DNA of 64,000 nt from Methylococcales bacterium. GTDB taxonomy: Bacteria; Pseudomonadota; Gammaproteobacteria; Methylococcales; Methylomonadaceae. The position numbers were made by a program, and so were the translations under genes. Shown here in pieces: positions 55,762 to 64,000 of the stretch. The notes beneath the pieces were generated by a model. The model was not told the DNA's origin. It worked only from the letters and a program-made list of their open reading frames with translations, and searched no databases. The stretch spans positions 1 to 64,000 of the forward strand of contig JAPLRS010000016.1 of assembly GCA_026399015.1 (NCBI GenBank), read 5' to 3'. How positions within the stretch are numbered: position 1 is the stretch's first letter; each line of letters starts with the position of its first letter.

Positions 55762-56136
55762 TTAAGCGTTTTTGTGTGATCTGATTTGATGTTTATTAGC
55801 TTTGCCAGCAGTTATTTCGTTACGCATGGATACGAGTCCTTTTAATACCACCGGTTGGCGATCAGGAAACTCGGCCACTAAGCGTAACTCACCCCCCATG
55901 GCTTTAATGTAACTGCCTAGGGTTGAGATCAATAAATCACTTCTTTTTTCAAGTCGAGAGATGCTTTCTTGTCCGACACCTAAGGTTTCGGCCATGCGTT
56001 CTTGAGTCAGTGATAAAGCTAGTCTTAAGTCACGCAGGGTTTTTTCTTCGGCAATCAATTCAGCTGTCATCAGCGCTATTTGTTGCTGTCTTTCGGGTGG
56101 TAATGCCGCTATTTTGTCTTTTAATGCGATAGCCAT
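55762..56136 (-). CDS. XRE-family antitoxin
   Basis: 124 residues. Helix-turn-helix at about 42-64 (LTQERMAETLGVGQESISRLEKR), then ISTLGSYIKAMGGELRLVAEFPDR, typical of HigA-type antitoxins encoded after their toxin. AAGGA inside the end of the upstream toxin frame serves as ribosome site, so translation is coupled. It looks intact although the toxin is not. Confidence 0.85.
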   Translation of the reverse strand: MAIALKDKIAALPPERQQQIALMTAELIAEEKTLRDLRLALSLTQERMAETLGVGQESISRLEKRSDLLISTLGSYIKAMGGELRLVAEFPDRQPVVLKGLVSMRNEITAGKANKHQIRSHKNA

Positions 56137-56139
56137 TTT

Positions 56140-56361
56140 TTATTTCCTTGCCTGTTTAAGACTTAAAATATGTTCATCAAAGCGGATTTCTTTTATGTTG
56201 GTATGTCGTGAGCCTTTTAACGTATCGACTCTCGGGCGACCTAAACTGGGACCAAATTGTTCTAATAGACCGGCATGTGCCAATAAACCGTTTTGGACGG
56301 CTTCGGGCAGTTGGTCAAATTCGCCACTAAAGGCATCGTGAAAGAGTATAGTCCAAGTCAT
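56140..56361 (-). pseudogene. Internally deleted HigB-like toxin
   Basis: 73 residues: MTWTILFHDAFSGEFDQLPEAVQ... through GRPRVDTLKGSRHTNIKEIRFD match the first ~65 % of a ~110-residue HigB-like toxin. The frame then passes straight to EHILSLKQARK, which looks like the normal C-terminus after a second RFD. The RFD joint suggests an in-frame deletion between short repeats, removing the central strands (usually WRVAFAFDP...GDKSG) that carry catalytic residues. Probably inactive, while its reading frame still supplies the antitoxin ribosome site. Confidence 0.7.
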
Positions 56362-56876
56362 GTGATGGATTATGATCTTCTAGACATATGTCGTCAAGTG
56401 CATATTTTGTGAGTACGGATTACAAAGTGGCTACTTGGGTATTGTTTTACTTTGGGTTTTGGCTACCCAAACAGGGAAGTTTGGGCGGGCTGGAAGCCCC
56501 ATTTAACGCCAGAGCGGGACACACAACATCATGCCATTTTGCATAATACAGATTATACGAGGTAGATGGGGCAGCGCTTTTCTGGCCCAGATACTTTGTA
56601 TAATGCCCCTGTGCATTATGTATATTGGCATGATGTTGTGTTTTCCCGCACCTTAGCGCAAAAGATAAAACCCGCGACACACCGACAAAAAAAAACCATG
56701 CTATTAAATTTAAGTAAATAGGTTGGCGTTATTATCTGGCAGGGATTTGCCCCTAACTTAGCGTGGTTTTTTTTAGGCAGGTGGGGGAGGCGGTGGGTAA
56801 TTTCACAGATAATTGAGAGAATCGGTCAGTTGATGAGCTTAATTAACGATATCAGATTGGTATGAGAACAGTAAAC
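56362..56876. other. Gene-free, hairpin-rich interval
   Basis: No convincing gene. It contains an inverted repeat TTTGGGT/ACCCAAA (56451-56471), a compact hairpin GGGCT/AGCCC (56487-56499) and the long fold-back element at 56514-56648. The open frame across the fold-back on the minus strand is an artefact of the palindrome. Confidence 0.6.
56514..56648. repeat. Fold-back (MITE-like) element
   Basis: The outer arms 56514-56550 and 56609-56648 are near-perfect inverted repeats (GCGGGA..ACACAACATCATGCCA against its complement, then CATAAT). A nested pair ATTATAC/GTATAAT and GGGGC/GCCC lies inside. Total about 135 bp. I see no flanking target-site duplication. It could be a miniature transposable element or a structured RNA. 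Confidence 0.65.
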
Positions 56877-57401
56877 TTACTTACCTACGTTTGAGGGGGC
56901 TTTTTTTATCCAATATGTCGCTCGATAGTCATAATTTTCGACCGTAAAGGGTAAGTAAGCAGTACTAGGTCCGTTGTATGTTGTATTGGCTAATCCACTA
57001 TATGGCGTTATTCCAGTAACTTGATTATAGACATTGCCATTCAAAATGGTTGAGGATGTTGCCGTACTCGGTAAGGTTATTGGCGTAAACCCTGATTGAG
57101 TACCCGTGTAATGACAATATAAAAGCACAACAGACGCATTCACCTCTTTGGCTTTTGTTATCGCGCCATCCTCACTGACATTACTGGCATTAAAAGCAGA
57201 ATAACCGACTAGAACATAACCATTTTCACGCATAGACCTATCATCTACATCTTGGTTTCCACCCTGTCTAACTTCAATATTATCAGTTTTGATAATTAAA
57301 CTTTTAAAGTCTATCCCAACAGACGTATCAACATAAAATTTTGAATAAGGTGATGTGCATCCCGTTACTATTATGATTAATGCCAGAGCTAAAATTTTCA
57401 T
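56877..57401 (-). CDS. Putative lipoprotein, function unknown
   Basis: 174 residues with a signal peptide ending in lipobox VTGC (C15). The mature part begins TSPYSKFYVDTS and contains NGYVLVGYSAFNASNVSEDGAITKAKEVNASVVLLYCHYTG, a pattern seen in small exported lipoproteins of unknown role, then an S/T-rich linker and ENYDYRATYWIKK at the end. Isolated, on the minus strand; probably accessory. Confidence 0.75.
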   Translation of the reverse strand: MKILALALIIIVTGCTSPYSKFYVDTSVGIDFKSLIIKTDNIEVRQGGNQDVDDRSMRENGYVLVGYSAFNASNVSEDGAITKAKEVNASVVLLYCHYTGTQSGFTPITLPSTATSSTILNGNVYNQVTGITPYSGLANTTYNGPSTAYLPFTVENYDYRATYWIKKAPSNVGK

Positions 57402-57881
57402 TTCAATTCCTTATTCGTTAATTAGGTTAGTGAGATTTCAGTATTTGTAATGATTTTTAACACAAGCCTTGTTAATCAAAATCGAATATTAACAAGTTTA
57501 TTCTAAAAAGTGAGACTATTGACCATCATAGGTAATTATCCTTCTGTTATTTATATTATTGTATAAATTTATAGACTGATAATATTAATGCTGCCTTAAA
57601 AATAAATAGATGCTGATTAATAACAGTGGCTTTAGGTGGGATATCCTTCGATAATCTCAGGATGATCGGAGCAGTTTGCTAATGCTAGATTTTATCAACC
57701 AAATACACTACCTTCCCTTCCCTGCTCTTCATATTCAGAATCTATACTAAAGCCTCATTCAGTTCTAGGGGAAAGATGTTGCACAGCGACAAGTAAGATA
57801 CATACCACGTTGAGTTCTTTGTATTTACCGAGTAGGGTATTAAGTGTGCATTTATTGGTTCTTAAATTTGTTAGCTTGCAT
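57402..57881. other. Gene-free interval with TPR-gene remnant
   Basis: No intact gene. 57402-57641 is plain AT-rich DNA; 57642-57860 is the decayed copy of the TPR gene end, listed separately. Confidence 0.6.
57642..57860 (-). pseudogene. Decayed 3' end of a TPR-gene copy
   Basis: Aligns with 52701-52900: the REP-like start, then CATATTCAGAAT, ACTAAAGCCT, GTTGCACAGC and GTATTTACC blocks in the same order with many substitutions and small gaps. It corresponds to the last ~50 codons of the TPR gene plus its downstream flank, with the frame broken. The two copies bracket about 5 kb. Confidence 0.7.
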
Positions 57882-58283
57882 CTAGACCTCCCAATCAACA
57901 ATTCTTAATCCCTTAACACGACTAAATTCGCGGGTGTTATGAGTAACTAAGGTTAAATTATTCGCCATGGCAATAGCAGCGATTTGCAAATCATAGGGTC
58001 CAATTGGTAGGCCTTGACGCTGGAGATAAGCACGAATTTCACCACAAATAAGTGCAGATTCATCATTAAATGGTAATGAATGAAAGACAGATAAAAAACA
58101 TTGCTGTTTTTCCAACGTTTTATCAGGTTGCTTGCTTTTCATTGCTCCAAAAAACAGTTCGGCTTTTACCAATGCACAAACTGCAATATCTTGTGGCTGG
58201 AAACAATGTAGTTGTTTAAAGACTCTAGATTCTGGCTGGTTTAGATACACAACACATACATTTGTATCAAGTAAGTAAATCAT
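57882..58283 (-). CDS. vapC: VapC-type PIN ribonuclease toxin
   Basis: 133 residues, full length. The PIN acidic residues are recognisable: LLDTN at the N-terminus (D6), a glutamate in ALVKAELFFG and an aspartate in GPYDLQIAA, followed by LVTHNTREFSRV. It overlaps the antitoxin by 4 bases (ATGA), the usual coupled layout. It should be an endoribonuclease held in check by the product of 58280-58537. Confidence 0.9.
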   Translation of the reverse strand: MIYLLDTNVCVVYLNQPESRVFKQLHCFQPQDIAVCALVKAELFFGAMKSKQPDKTLEKQQCFLSVFHSLPFNDESALICGEIRAYLQRQGLPIGPYDLQIAAIAMANNLTLVTHNTREFSRVKGLRIVDWEV

Positions 58284-58537
58284 TCCATTTCTAAACGTGT
58301 TTCATAATCTCCTTGTGGAGCACGTTCAATTGGATCATCAGCCAAACATCCAGATGTCGCTTCAAAAAAACCAATCGGCCAACCGTTGGAATCTGTTTCT
58401 TTAATTTCAATATCTTTATTTATATAACTATCAAGAGCTATGATGATCACTTCCACTGGTTGATTCTGTAGCTCTTCAGGAATATTAATATGAATAATAC
58501 TAGGTGTTTTTTGATAAATCTGGCGAATTGCTTGCAT
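58280..58537 (-). CDS. VapB-type antitoxin
   Basis: 85 residues. The N-terminal part (IYQKTPSIIHINIPEELQNQPVEVIII) resembles short antitoxins of VapBC modules and the acidic tail DYETRLEME would occupy the toxin active site. Coupled to vapC. The DNA-binding part is not clearly recognisable. Confidence 0.8.
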   Translation of the reverse strand: MQAIRQIYQKTPSIIHINIPEELQNQPVEVIIIALDSYINKDIEIKETDSNGWPIGFFEATSGCLADDPIERAPQGDYETRLEME

Positions 58538-58651
58538 TTATTTACCTCTTCTAATTTTCTGTATTTTAAGCACTTTAACGACTAATATCATTATTGGCAA
58601 GCTTATGAGAAGTTTAAACGATAAGCTTAGTGGATTTAAATTTATTCAACT

Positions 58652-58685
58652 AAAAAAGCCTTACATATTCATGTAAGGCATTTTT
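58652..58685. terminator. Strong bidirectional intrinsic terminator
   Basis: GCCTTACAT (58658-58666), loop ATTC, ATGTAAGGC (58671-58679), with A-run before and T-run after, so a U-tract follows in both directions. It terminates the minus-strand gene at 58706. Confidence 0.85.
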
Positions 58686-58705
58686 ATAACTAGCTATTAA
58701 TCAAT

Positions 58706-59335
58706 TTAAGACACGTACTGCTCAACAGGGTTTGAGTAGTTGTACTGGTTGCGTTTATTAGATTCTGAGCTTGTTGATGTCGCTTTAAAAATATAATCTT
58801 TTCTATGCTCTAAATCAGTAATGATACCCTTTGCACTTGACACAACTTTAGTACACCATGCCGTATCATTTTCTGGCGCTGGTACGGTAGCGTATAAAAT
58901 GATGTGCTCTGATGCTCTAGGATCAGCCTCAATAATATAATTAACCTCCCCAGGGTTGTTGCCGAAGCTTATTTTTAAATTAGGTGCGGGTAAAATACCG
59001 ATGGGGGTAGGAATAGCTGAAACATTAAATCCTGATGATTCTAATTTAACTAAGTCATTTTCTGCTGTTAGGTTAACGTAATTTGCTAATAAACTGATTG
59101 ATTCTTGCAAGTTTACCCGCGCTGCATTTTTATTGGCGGTATCAGCTTTACTGCCATCAATTGATTTTAATAACGCGGCTGAATATAGCGTTATCAACCC
59201 TTGAAAAACCGTTAAATTCGGCTTAGGGTCAGTATAAAAAGGGTTAGTTGTCATCTTAGTCACTATGTTAAATGCATAGTTAGCAAGTTCATTGTCCAGT
59301 ATGTGAGACGTGCTGCTCAGTGCTTTTTGTTTCAT
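58706..59335 (-). CDS. Hypothetical protein with fibronectin-III-like half
   Basis: About 209 residues from ATG 59335, chosen for GAGGG directly upstream; an open extension reaches 59383. The first half is helical; the second half (SFGNNPGEVNYIIEADPRASEHIILYATVPAP...WCTKVVSSAKGIITDLEHRKDYIFKATS) has the pattern of a fibronectin type III beta sandwich. No signal peptide. Function unknown. Confidence 0.7.
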   Translation of the reverse strand: MKQKALSSTSHILDNELANYAFNIVTKMTTNPFYTDPKPNLTVFQGLITLYSAALLKSIDGSKADTANKNAARVNLQESISLLANYVNLTAENDLVKLESSGFNVSAIPTPIGILPAPNLKISFGNNPGEVNYIIEADPRASEHIILYATVPAPENDTAWCTKVVSSAKGIITDLEHRKDYIFKATSTSSESNKRNQYNYSNPVEQYVS

Positions 59336-60133
59336 AAATCCCTCGATTTGCCCTAGAAGTAGGCATGATGTGTTTGAAATCAATTCAAAAGTTTGCGTAA
59401 CAGGCAGGTAAGTTTAAATGTTACGTAAGGGAGTATAGGCTCAATTGAAATAAAAACATTATAAATCGCAAAATCTAGGTAAATAGTTTTTTATTTAACT
59501 TAAAAATTTATACAAGCTATTGATTTATAATTATATTATAAATAATCTAGTTTTTAATACGCTGTTTATATTGTTGTACTAAGAGCTGATAGGGTCTTGT
59601 TTACTCTAAACGGGTTCTCTAATTGAGTTTATATGTCTGTAGTAACAGCAGATTAGTTTATAGTTGTTGTAAAGTAGCACGCGTTAGACAAATCAATTAA
59701 CACCTAAGATAGAACCACATGCTTTATACTAGATACGCTTGTCTATGCATCAAGGCGACATGCTCCAAGTGTAGATGGGTATTTACCAGCGCTTACTAAG
59801 GCAATATCTGCGCTATATACGCTTAACTCTGCAGTAAGTATGGTTATATAAACGCCAAGATAAGGCTTACTTGCGACAACTACAGTCTGATCTATTTAAT
59901 TTAGATACCCAACTACTGTACATACAAGCGTTTAAAACTCAGTTAATAACATAGGTATGCCAACACTTTGGATATGTTGGGCGTTTGCGCCTTCTTAATA
60001 GGCTAATATGGCCGAACATAATTATCAATTATATAAAACACTAAGCAAAACCATTGGGTATCACGAGAGATATCACGAAAACACTGATTTGAAATTTTTA
60101 AGATGTTACAGAAATGTAACTTATTGACTTAAT
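59336..60133. other. Gene-poor interval with a decayed ORF tail
   Basis: About 800 bases without an intact gene. On the plus strand 59838-59954 is open and codon-like, beginning with codons for VWLYKRQDK and ending in TAG, followed by a terminator-like hairpin GGCG-TTTG-CGCC-TTCTT (59980-59996). This may be the 3' relic of a lost gene. I could not assign a family. Confidence 0.4.
60105..60120 (-). terminator. Hairpin downstream of tRNA-Pro
   Basis: GTTACA-GAAA-TGTAAC, 13 bases beyond the tRNA 3' end. Few U residues follow on the minus strand, so this may be a processing signal or a weak terminator. Confidence 0.4.
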
Positions 60134-60210
60134 TGGTCGGAATGACAGGATTTGAACCTGCGACCCCTTGTCCCCCAGACAAGTGCGCTACCAAGCTGCG
60201 CTACACTCCG
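60134..60210 (-). tRNA. tRNA-Pro (GGG anticodon)
   Basis: 77 nt with encoded CCA. Acceptor stem CGGAGTG/CATTCCG, D arm GTAGCGCAGCTTGGTAGCGC, anticodon stem CTTGT/ACAAG with loop CTGGGGG (anticodon GGG) and T arm GCAGGTTCAAATCCTGT. It lies downstream of the MerR gene, as is common in gammaproteobacteria. Its 3' end faces the accessory region. Confidence 0.95.
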
Positions 60211-60272
60211 ACATACAATTAATTGTTGATAATGAATTATACTACAAATTACTTTAATCTGTTGAGACGTAA

Positions 60273-60644
60273 TTAAAGTAGTTTTAACAACTCTTCTAAT
60301 TCAGCTAGCATTTCTTTAATTAAGTCGGCTGATGATGATACTAAAGGCTCATTCGCTTGCTCACTCACCTTAATTTTATCTCGACTTAAATAAGCTTTAG
60401 CGCCACCAATTGTAAAGCCTTGATCATACAATAATTCTTTTATTTGTTTGATCAACAAGACTTCATGGGGCTGATAATACCGACGATTACCTCGCCTTTT
60501 AAGCGGGCTTAACTCTGTAAATTCTTGCTCCCAATAACGCAGCACATGTTGTTTTACATCACATAAATCGCTTACTTCACCAATGGTGAAGTAGCGTTTA
60601 TCTGGAATTACAAAGTTTTCGTTATTATTGCTCTTTTCCAGCAT
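60273..60644 (-). CDS. MerR-family transcriptional regulator
   Basis: 123 residues. N-terminal winged helix-turn-helix: [24 protein letters not shown]...[18 protein letters not shown] (about 20-65), then a helical tail. It lacks the cysteines of metal-sensing MerR proteins. This is the regulator usually encoded after ihfA; its start overlaps ihfA by 20 bases, so they are co-transcribed. The target is not known. Confidence 0.9.
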   Translation of the reverse strand: MLEKSNNNENFVIPDKRYFTIGEVSDLCDVKQHVLRYWEQEFTELSPLKRRGNRRYYQPHEVLLIKQIKELLYDQGFTIGGAKAYLSRDKIKVSEQANEPLVSSSADLIKEMLAELEELLKLL

Positions 60645-60924
60645 AGGCTTCTACGCGAGCTTTAAGCTTTTGACCAGAACGGAAAGTTACAACTCTTCTG
60701 GCTGTAATGGGAATTTCTTCCCCTGTTTTTGGATTTCTACCCGGTCTGCTTGTTTTATCACGAAGCTCAAATTTACCGAAACCCGATATTTTTACTTGTT
60801 TGCCCTGCTCTAATGAGGTTTTTATTTCTTCAAAGAAAACTTCAACTAGTTCTTTTGCTTCACGTTTATTAAGACCAATCTCATCAAATAATTGCTCAGC
60901 AAAATCAGCTTTTGTTAATGCCAT
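60625..60924 (-). CDS. ihfA: Integration host factor subunit alpha
   Basis: 99 residues, normal length for IHF-alpha. HU/IHF fold with [26 protein letters not shown] and the beta-arm containing the conserved [14 protein letters not shown]. It bends DNA as a heterodimer with IHF-beta. It starts 3 bases after the pheT stop, the typical gammaproteobacterial arrangement. Confidence 0.96.
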   Translation of the reverse strand: MALTKADFAEQLFDEIGLNKREAKELVEVFFEEIKTSLEQGKQVKISGFGKFELRDKTSRPGRNPKTGEEIPITARRVVTFRSGQKLKARVEAYAGKEQ

Positions 60925-60927
60925 GTA

Positions 60928-63303
60928 TCAATCCCTCAGTTTTGCATTTATTTCAGTTGCTAATAGATTTAACAGTCTACCAACGATAGTTTCTATCTCA
61001 GTTTCTGTTAGTGTTTGTGTATCATCTTGTAATACAAGACTTAAAGCAATACTTTTACTGCCTTCTTCTATACCTTTGCCTCTATAAACATCAAAGATAA
61101 TGACATCTTGTAAGGCTTTTTCTGCACTACTTTTAATGCAGGTAATTATATCACCTGCTGAAACAGACTCATTAACAATCAATGCTAAATCACGCGTTAC
61201 AGATGGATATTTTGAAAGTGCGGTAAAAACGGGTACTTTTTTATTTAAGAAACTGTCTTGATCTAATTCAAATAGAAATACTTGTGAATCAAAGCCTAAT
61301 TGTTTTTCTAATTGGGGATGTAGCATACCTAACCAGCCAATTTCTTTACCATCAGCTGAAACAATCTTTGCCGTTTGGCCAGGATGTAAAGTCGATAACT
61401 CACCTTTTGTAAAACTAGCATCGCAACCTGATAACTCAAAAATAGCTTGTAAATCAGCTTTTGCATCATAAAAATCAACTTTACGCGCTTTCTCTGCCCA
61501 TTGATCACTATACACATCACCCAAAACAAGACCCGCTAACATTTTTTGTTGTTGTGTTTCGCCATCTACTTTTGTAAAACGTAAACCTGTTTCAAAGAGT
61601 CTAACGCGGCTTTGTTGTCTATTTGTATTATATAAGGCTGCTTTTAATAAGCCACACCAAAGCGTGGTGCGCATAACTGCTAATTCTGAAGATATAGGAT
61701 TTTTTAAGCGAATTGCTTCAACACCTGGCGCCACAATATTTTGTATTTCTTCATCCACAAAACTATAAGTGACAGCTTCTTGGTAGCCTCTATCAACAAA
61801 TAAATCTTTAACACGATCAATTTCTAATAAGCCTTCAGTCACTTGGCTTAGTTCTGAACGCATAAACAAGCTACTTGAAGGCAAATTGTTATAGCCAAAC
61901 ACTCTAGCTATCTCTTCAATTAAATCGGCTTCGATACTGATATCAAAACGGAAGCTTGGCGGACTAACTTGCCAACCCTCTGCATGATCAGCAACTTGCA
62001 TACCTAAGCGTTGTAAAATATCAATAACTTGCGCATCTTGTAATTCAATGGCGAGTGATTGTGCTATTTTAGATCGGCGTAAGATAACTGCGTTTCGGGC
62101 AGGTAAATGCTCGTTTGATGTGACTTCTGTAATGTCACCTACTTCACCACCCGCAATTTCAACTATTAATTGTGTAGCGCGTTCAATAGCACGATTTTGT
62201 AACTGCGCATCAACACCACGTTCAAACCTATGTGATGAATCTGTATGTAAACCAAAATTTCTAGCCTTACCTGCAATCGCTAGCGGTGTGAAAAATGCAC
62301 ATTCTAAAAATACGGTTTGTGTAGTATCAGATACAGCTGAATCACTACCGCCCATAACACCAGCAAGCGCTAAAGCTTGTTTATCATCAGCAATGATTAA
62401 TGCTTGCGCATCTAGTTTAATCTCTTCGTTGTTTAGTAACTTTAATGACTCATCGGCGTTAGCATAACGCACAGTAATGCCGCCACTTAATTTACTCGCA
62501 TCAAAGACATGCAATGGTTGACCTAATTCTAATAAAACATAATTAGTCACATCAACTAATGGGCCTAAACTTCTGATACCAGAACGACGCAAACGCTCTT
62601 GCATCCATAAAGGCGTAGGTGCTTGCGGATTTACCGCTTTAATGATGCGACCTAAATAGCGTGGACAGGCTTCTGGTGCAGTCACTTTAACTGATAATGT
62701 TTCAGTGTGAGTTACAGCAACTGTCTCTACTGCCGTTGTTGACCAATCCAATTTATTAAGTAAGGCTACTTCGCGGGCTAAACCCTCAACGCTTAAGCAA
62801 TCTGCTCGGTTTGGCGTAAGATCAACTTCGATAATACTATCGTTGAGTGATAAATAGTCTCTGATATCAACACCTACTGGGGCATCATCAGATAATTCCA
62901 TTAAGCCATGCGCTTCTGCAACTAAACCAAGTTCTTTTTCTGAGCACAGCATGCCAAATGATTCTTGGCCTCTTAACTTTGATTTTTTGATTTTAAAATC
63001 GCCAGGAAGTACGGCACCGCACAATGCTGCGGGGATTTTTAAACCAACTCTAACGTTGCTAGCACCACATACAATTTGCAAGGGTTCTGCTTCCCCGACA
63101 TTAACCTGACATACGCGTAAGCGATCAGCATCTGGGTGTTGTTCCATGGCAACGACTTGGCCTACGACTACACCACTAAATTCTGCTGCTGCAGGTTCTA
63201 CAGAATCAACTTCTAGACCTGCCATTGTTAATTGTTCTACCAGGGTATCTGTATTGATGTCAGGATTTACATAGGTCCTTAACCAGGCTTCACTAATTTG
63301 CAT
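60928..63303 (-). CDS. pheT: Phenylalanyl-tRNA synthetase beta subunit
   Basis: 791 residues, close to the usual ~795. N-terminal tRNA-binding (EMAP-like) domain (about 40-150: VVVGQVVAMEQHPDADRLRVCQVN), the B3/4 editing domain (about 210-385), B5 domain (about 400-475), a catalytic-like domain and the C-terminal anticodon-binding fold (YPSVTRDLALIV near 705). It joins PheS in the alpha2beta2 enzyme that charges tRNA-Phe. Confidence 0.97.
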   Translation of the reverse strand: MQISEAWLRTYVNPDINTDTLVEQLTMAGLEVDSVEPAAAEFSGVVVGQVVAMEQHPDADRLRVCQVNVGEAEPLQIVCGASNVRVGLKIPAALCGAVLPGDFKIKKSKLRGQESFGMLCSEKELGLVAEAHGLMELSDDAPVGVDIRDYLSLNDSIIEVDLTPNRADCLSVEGLAREVALLNKLDWSTTAVETVAVTHTETLSVKVTAPEACPRYLGRIIKAVNPQAPTPLWMQERLRRSGIRSLGPLVDVTNYVLLELGQPLHVFDASKLSGGITVRYANADESLKLLNNEEIKLDAQALIIADDKQALALAGVMGGSDSAVSDTTQTVFLECAFFTPLAIAGKARNFGLHTDSSHRFERGVDAQLQNRAIERATQLIVEIAGGEVGDITEVTSNEHLPARNAVILRRSKIAQSLAIELQDAQVIDILQRLGMQVADHAEGWQVSPPSFRFDISIEADLIEEIARVFGYNNLPSSSLFMRSELSQVTEGLLEIDRVKDLFVDRGYQEAVTYSFVDEEIQNIVAPGVEAIRLKNPISSELAVMRTTLWCGLLKAALYNTNRQQSRVRLFETGLRFTKVDGETQQQKMLAGLVLGDVYSDQWAEKARKVDFYDAKADLQAIFELSGCDASFTKGELSTLHPGQTAKIVSADGKEIGWLGMLHPQLEKQLGFDSQVFLFELDQDSFLNKKVPVFTALSKYPSVTRDLALIVNESVSAGDIITCIKSSAEKALQDVIIFDVYRGKGIEEGSKSIALSLVLQDDTQTLTETEIETIVGRLLNLLATEINAKLRD

Positions 63304-63330
63304 TCTTTAAATATCCTTTATTTAGACCGT

Positions 63331-64000
<670 letters not shown>

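Noticed and set aside
56514-56648. CRISPR repeat-spacer structure
   Set aside because: There is one inverted pair, not a series of regularly spaced direct repeats, and no cas gene in the window.
56447-56680. 77-codon open frame on the minus strand
   Set aside because: It runs through the fold-back element and adjacent hairpins; its openness follows from the palindrome, and the protein has no sensible composition or start site.
60134-60210. Duplicate of the tRNA-Pro 3' end as an att site
   Set aside because: I looked for the tRNA 3' sequence elsewhere in the accessory region and did not find a second copy, so no attachment-site pair is claimed.

Overview
This 64-kb window comes from an AT-rich gammaproteobacterial chromosome. 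The anchors are the right-end pheS-pheT-ihfA-merR-tRNA-Pro block, a yadG/yadH-type ABC exporter, a DUF3581 protein, an HAE1-type RND pump and a Tad pilus locus. The protein style recalls Methylococcales-like organisms, but no methane-oxidation gene lies in the window, so that placement is an inference.

Layout. 1-775: no gene, but degenerate ~20-bp tandem repeats. 776-15987 (+): a cluster for exported copper and haem redox proteins. It holds two large paralogous secreted proteins of unknown family, a repeat-rich secreted protein, two multicopper oxidases (one long with a Sec-type signal, one Tat-exported), a SCO-cytochrome c fusion, a second SCO protein and an oversized di-haem peroxidase. 16078-17199 (-): DUF815 AAA+ ATPase and a small membrane protein. 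17580-18346 (+): two small unknown genes. 18422-24138 (+): a complete tripartite RND efflux system in the order outer-membrane factor, adaptor, pump. 24299-31843: cytochrome c6-like protein, SHOCT protein, DUF3581, YkgJ, YadGH-type exporter, Ppx/GppA and a membrane-anchored unknown. 31864-41761 (-): a Tad/Flp pilus operon from flp to tadG, including a 55-aa Flp pilin; no prepilin peptidase gene is present here. 42038-45996 (-): a large RTX protein and an unknown gene.

46.2-59.3 kb is an accessory region beside tRNA-Pro. It carries a small methyltransferase, several toxin-antitoxin modules, two damaged Rpn-like nuclease genes, a MazG-PLD-helicase fusion protein, a TPR protein pair, direct repeats, a fold-back element and gene remnants. 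Several toxin or nuclease genes have lost internal segments, in some cases between short repeats: a PIN toxin, a HigB-like toxin and both Rpn copies. 60.1-64.0 kb (-): tRNA-Pro(GGG), MerR regulator, IHF-alpha, PheT and the 3' part of PheS.

The two regions most worth following up are the copper/haem cluster, whose substrate cannot be read from sequence, and the 1070-residue MazG-PLD-helicase protein, a plausible single-gene defence factor. A 33-bp fragment matching the 3' end of the neighbouring methyltransferase gene sits just ahead of the helicase, which suggests the two genes were once adjacent. All family assignments are from motif recognition by eye; no database search was run.
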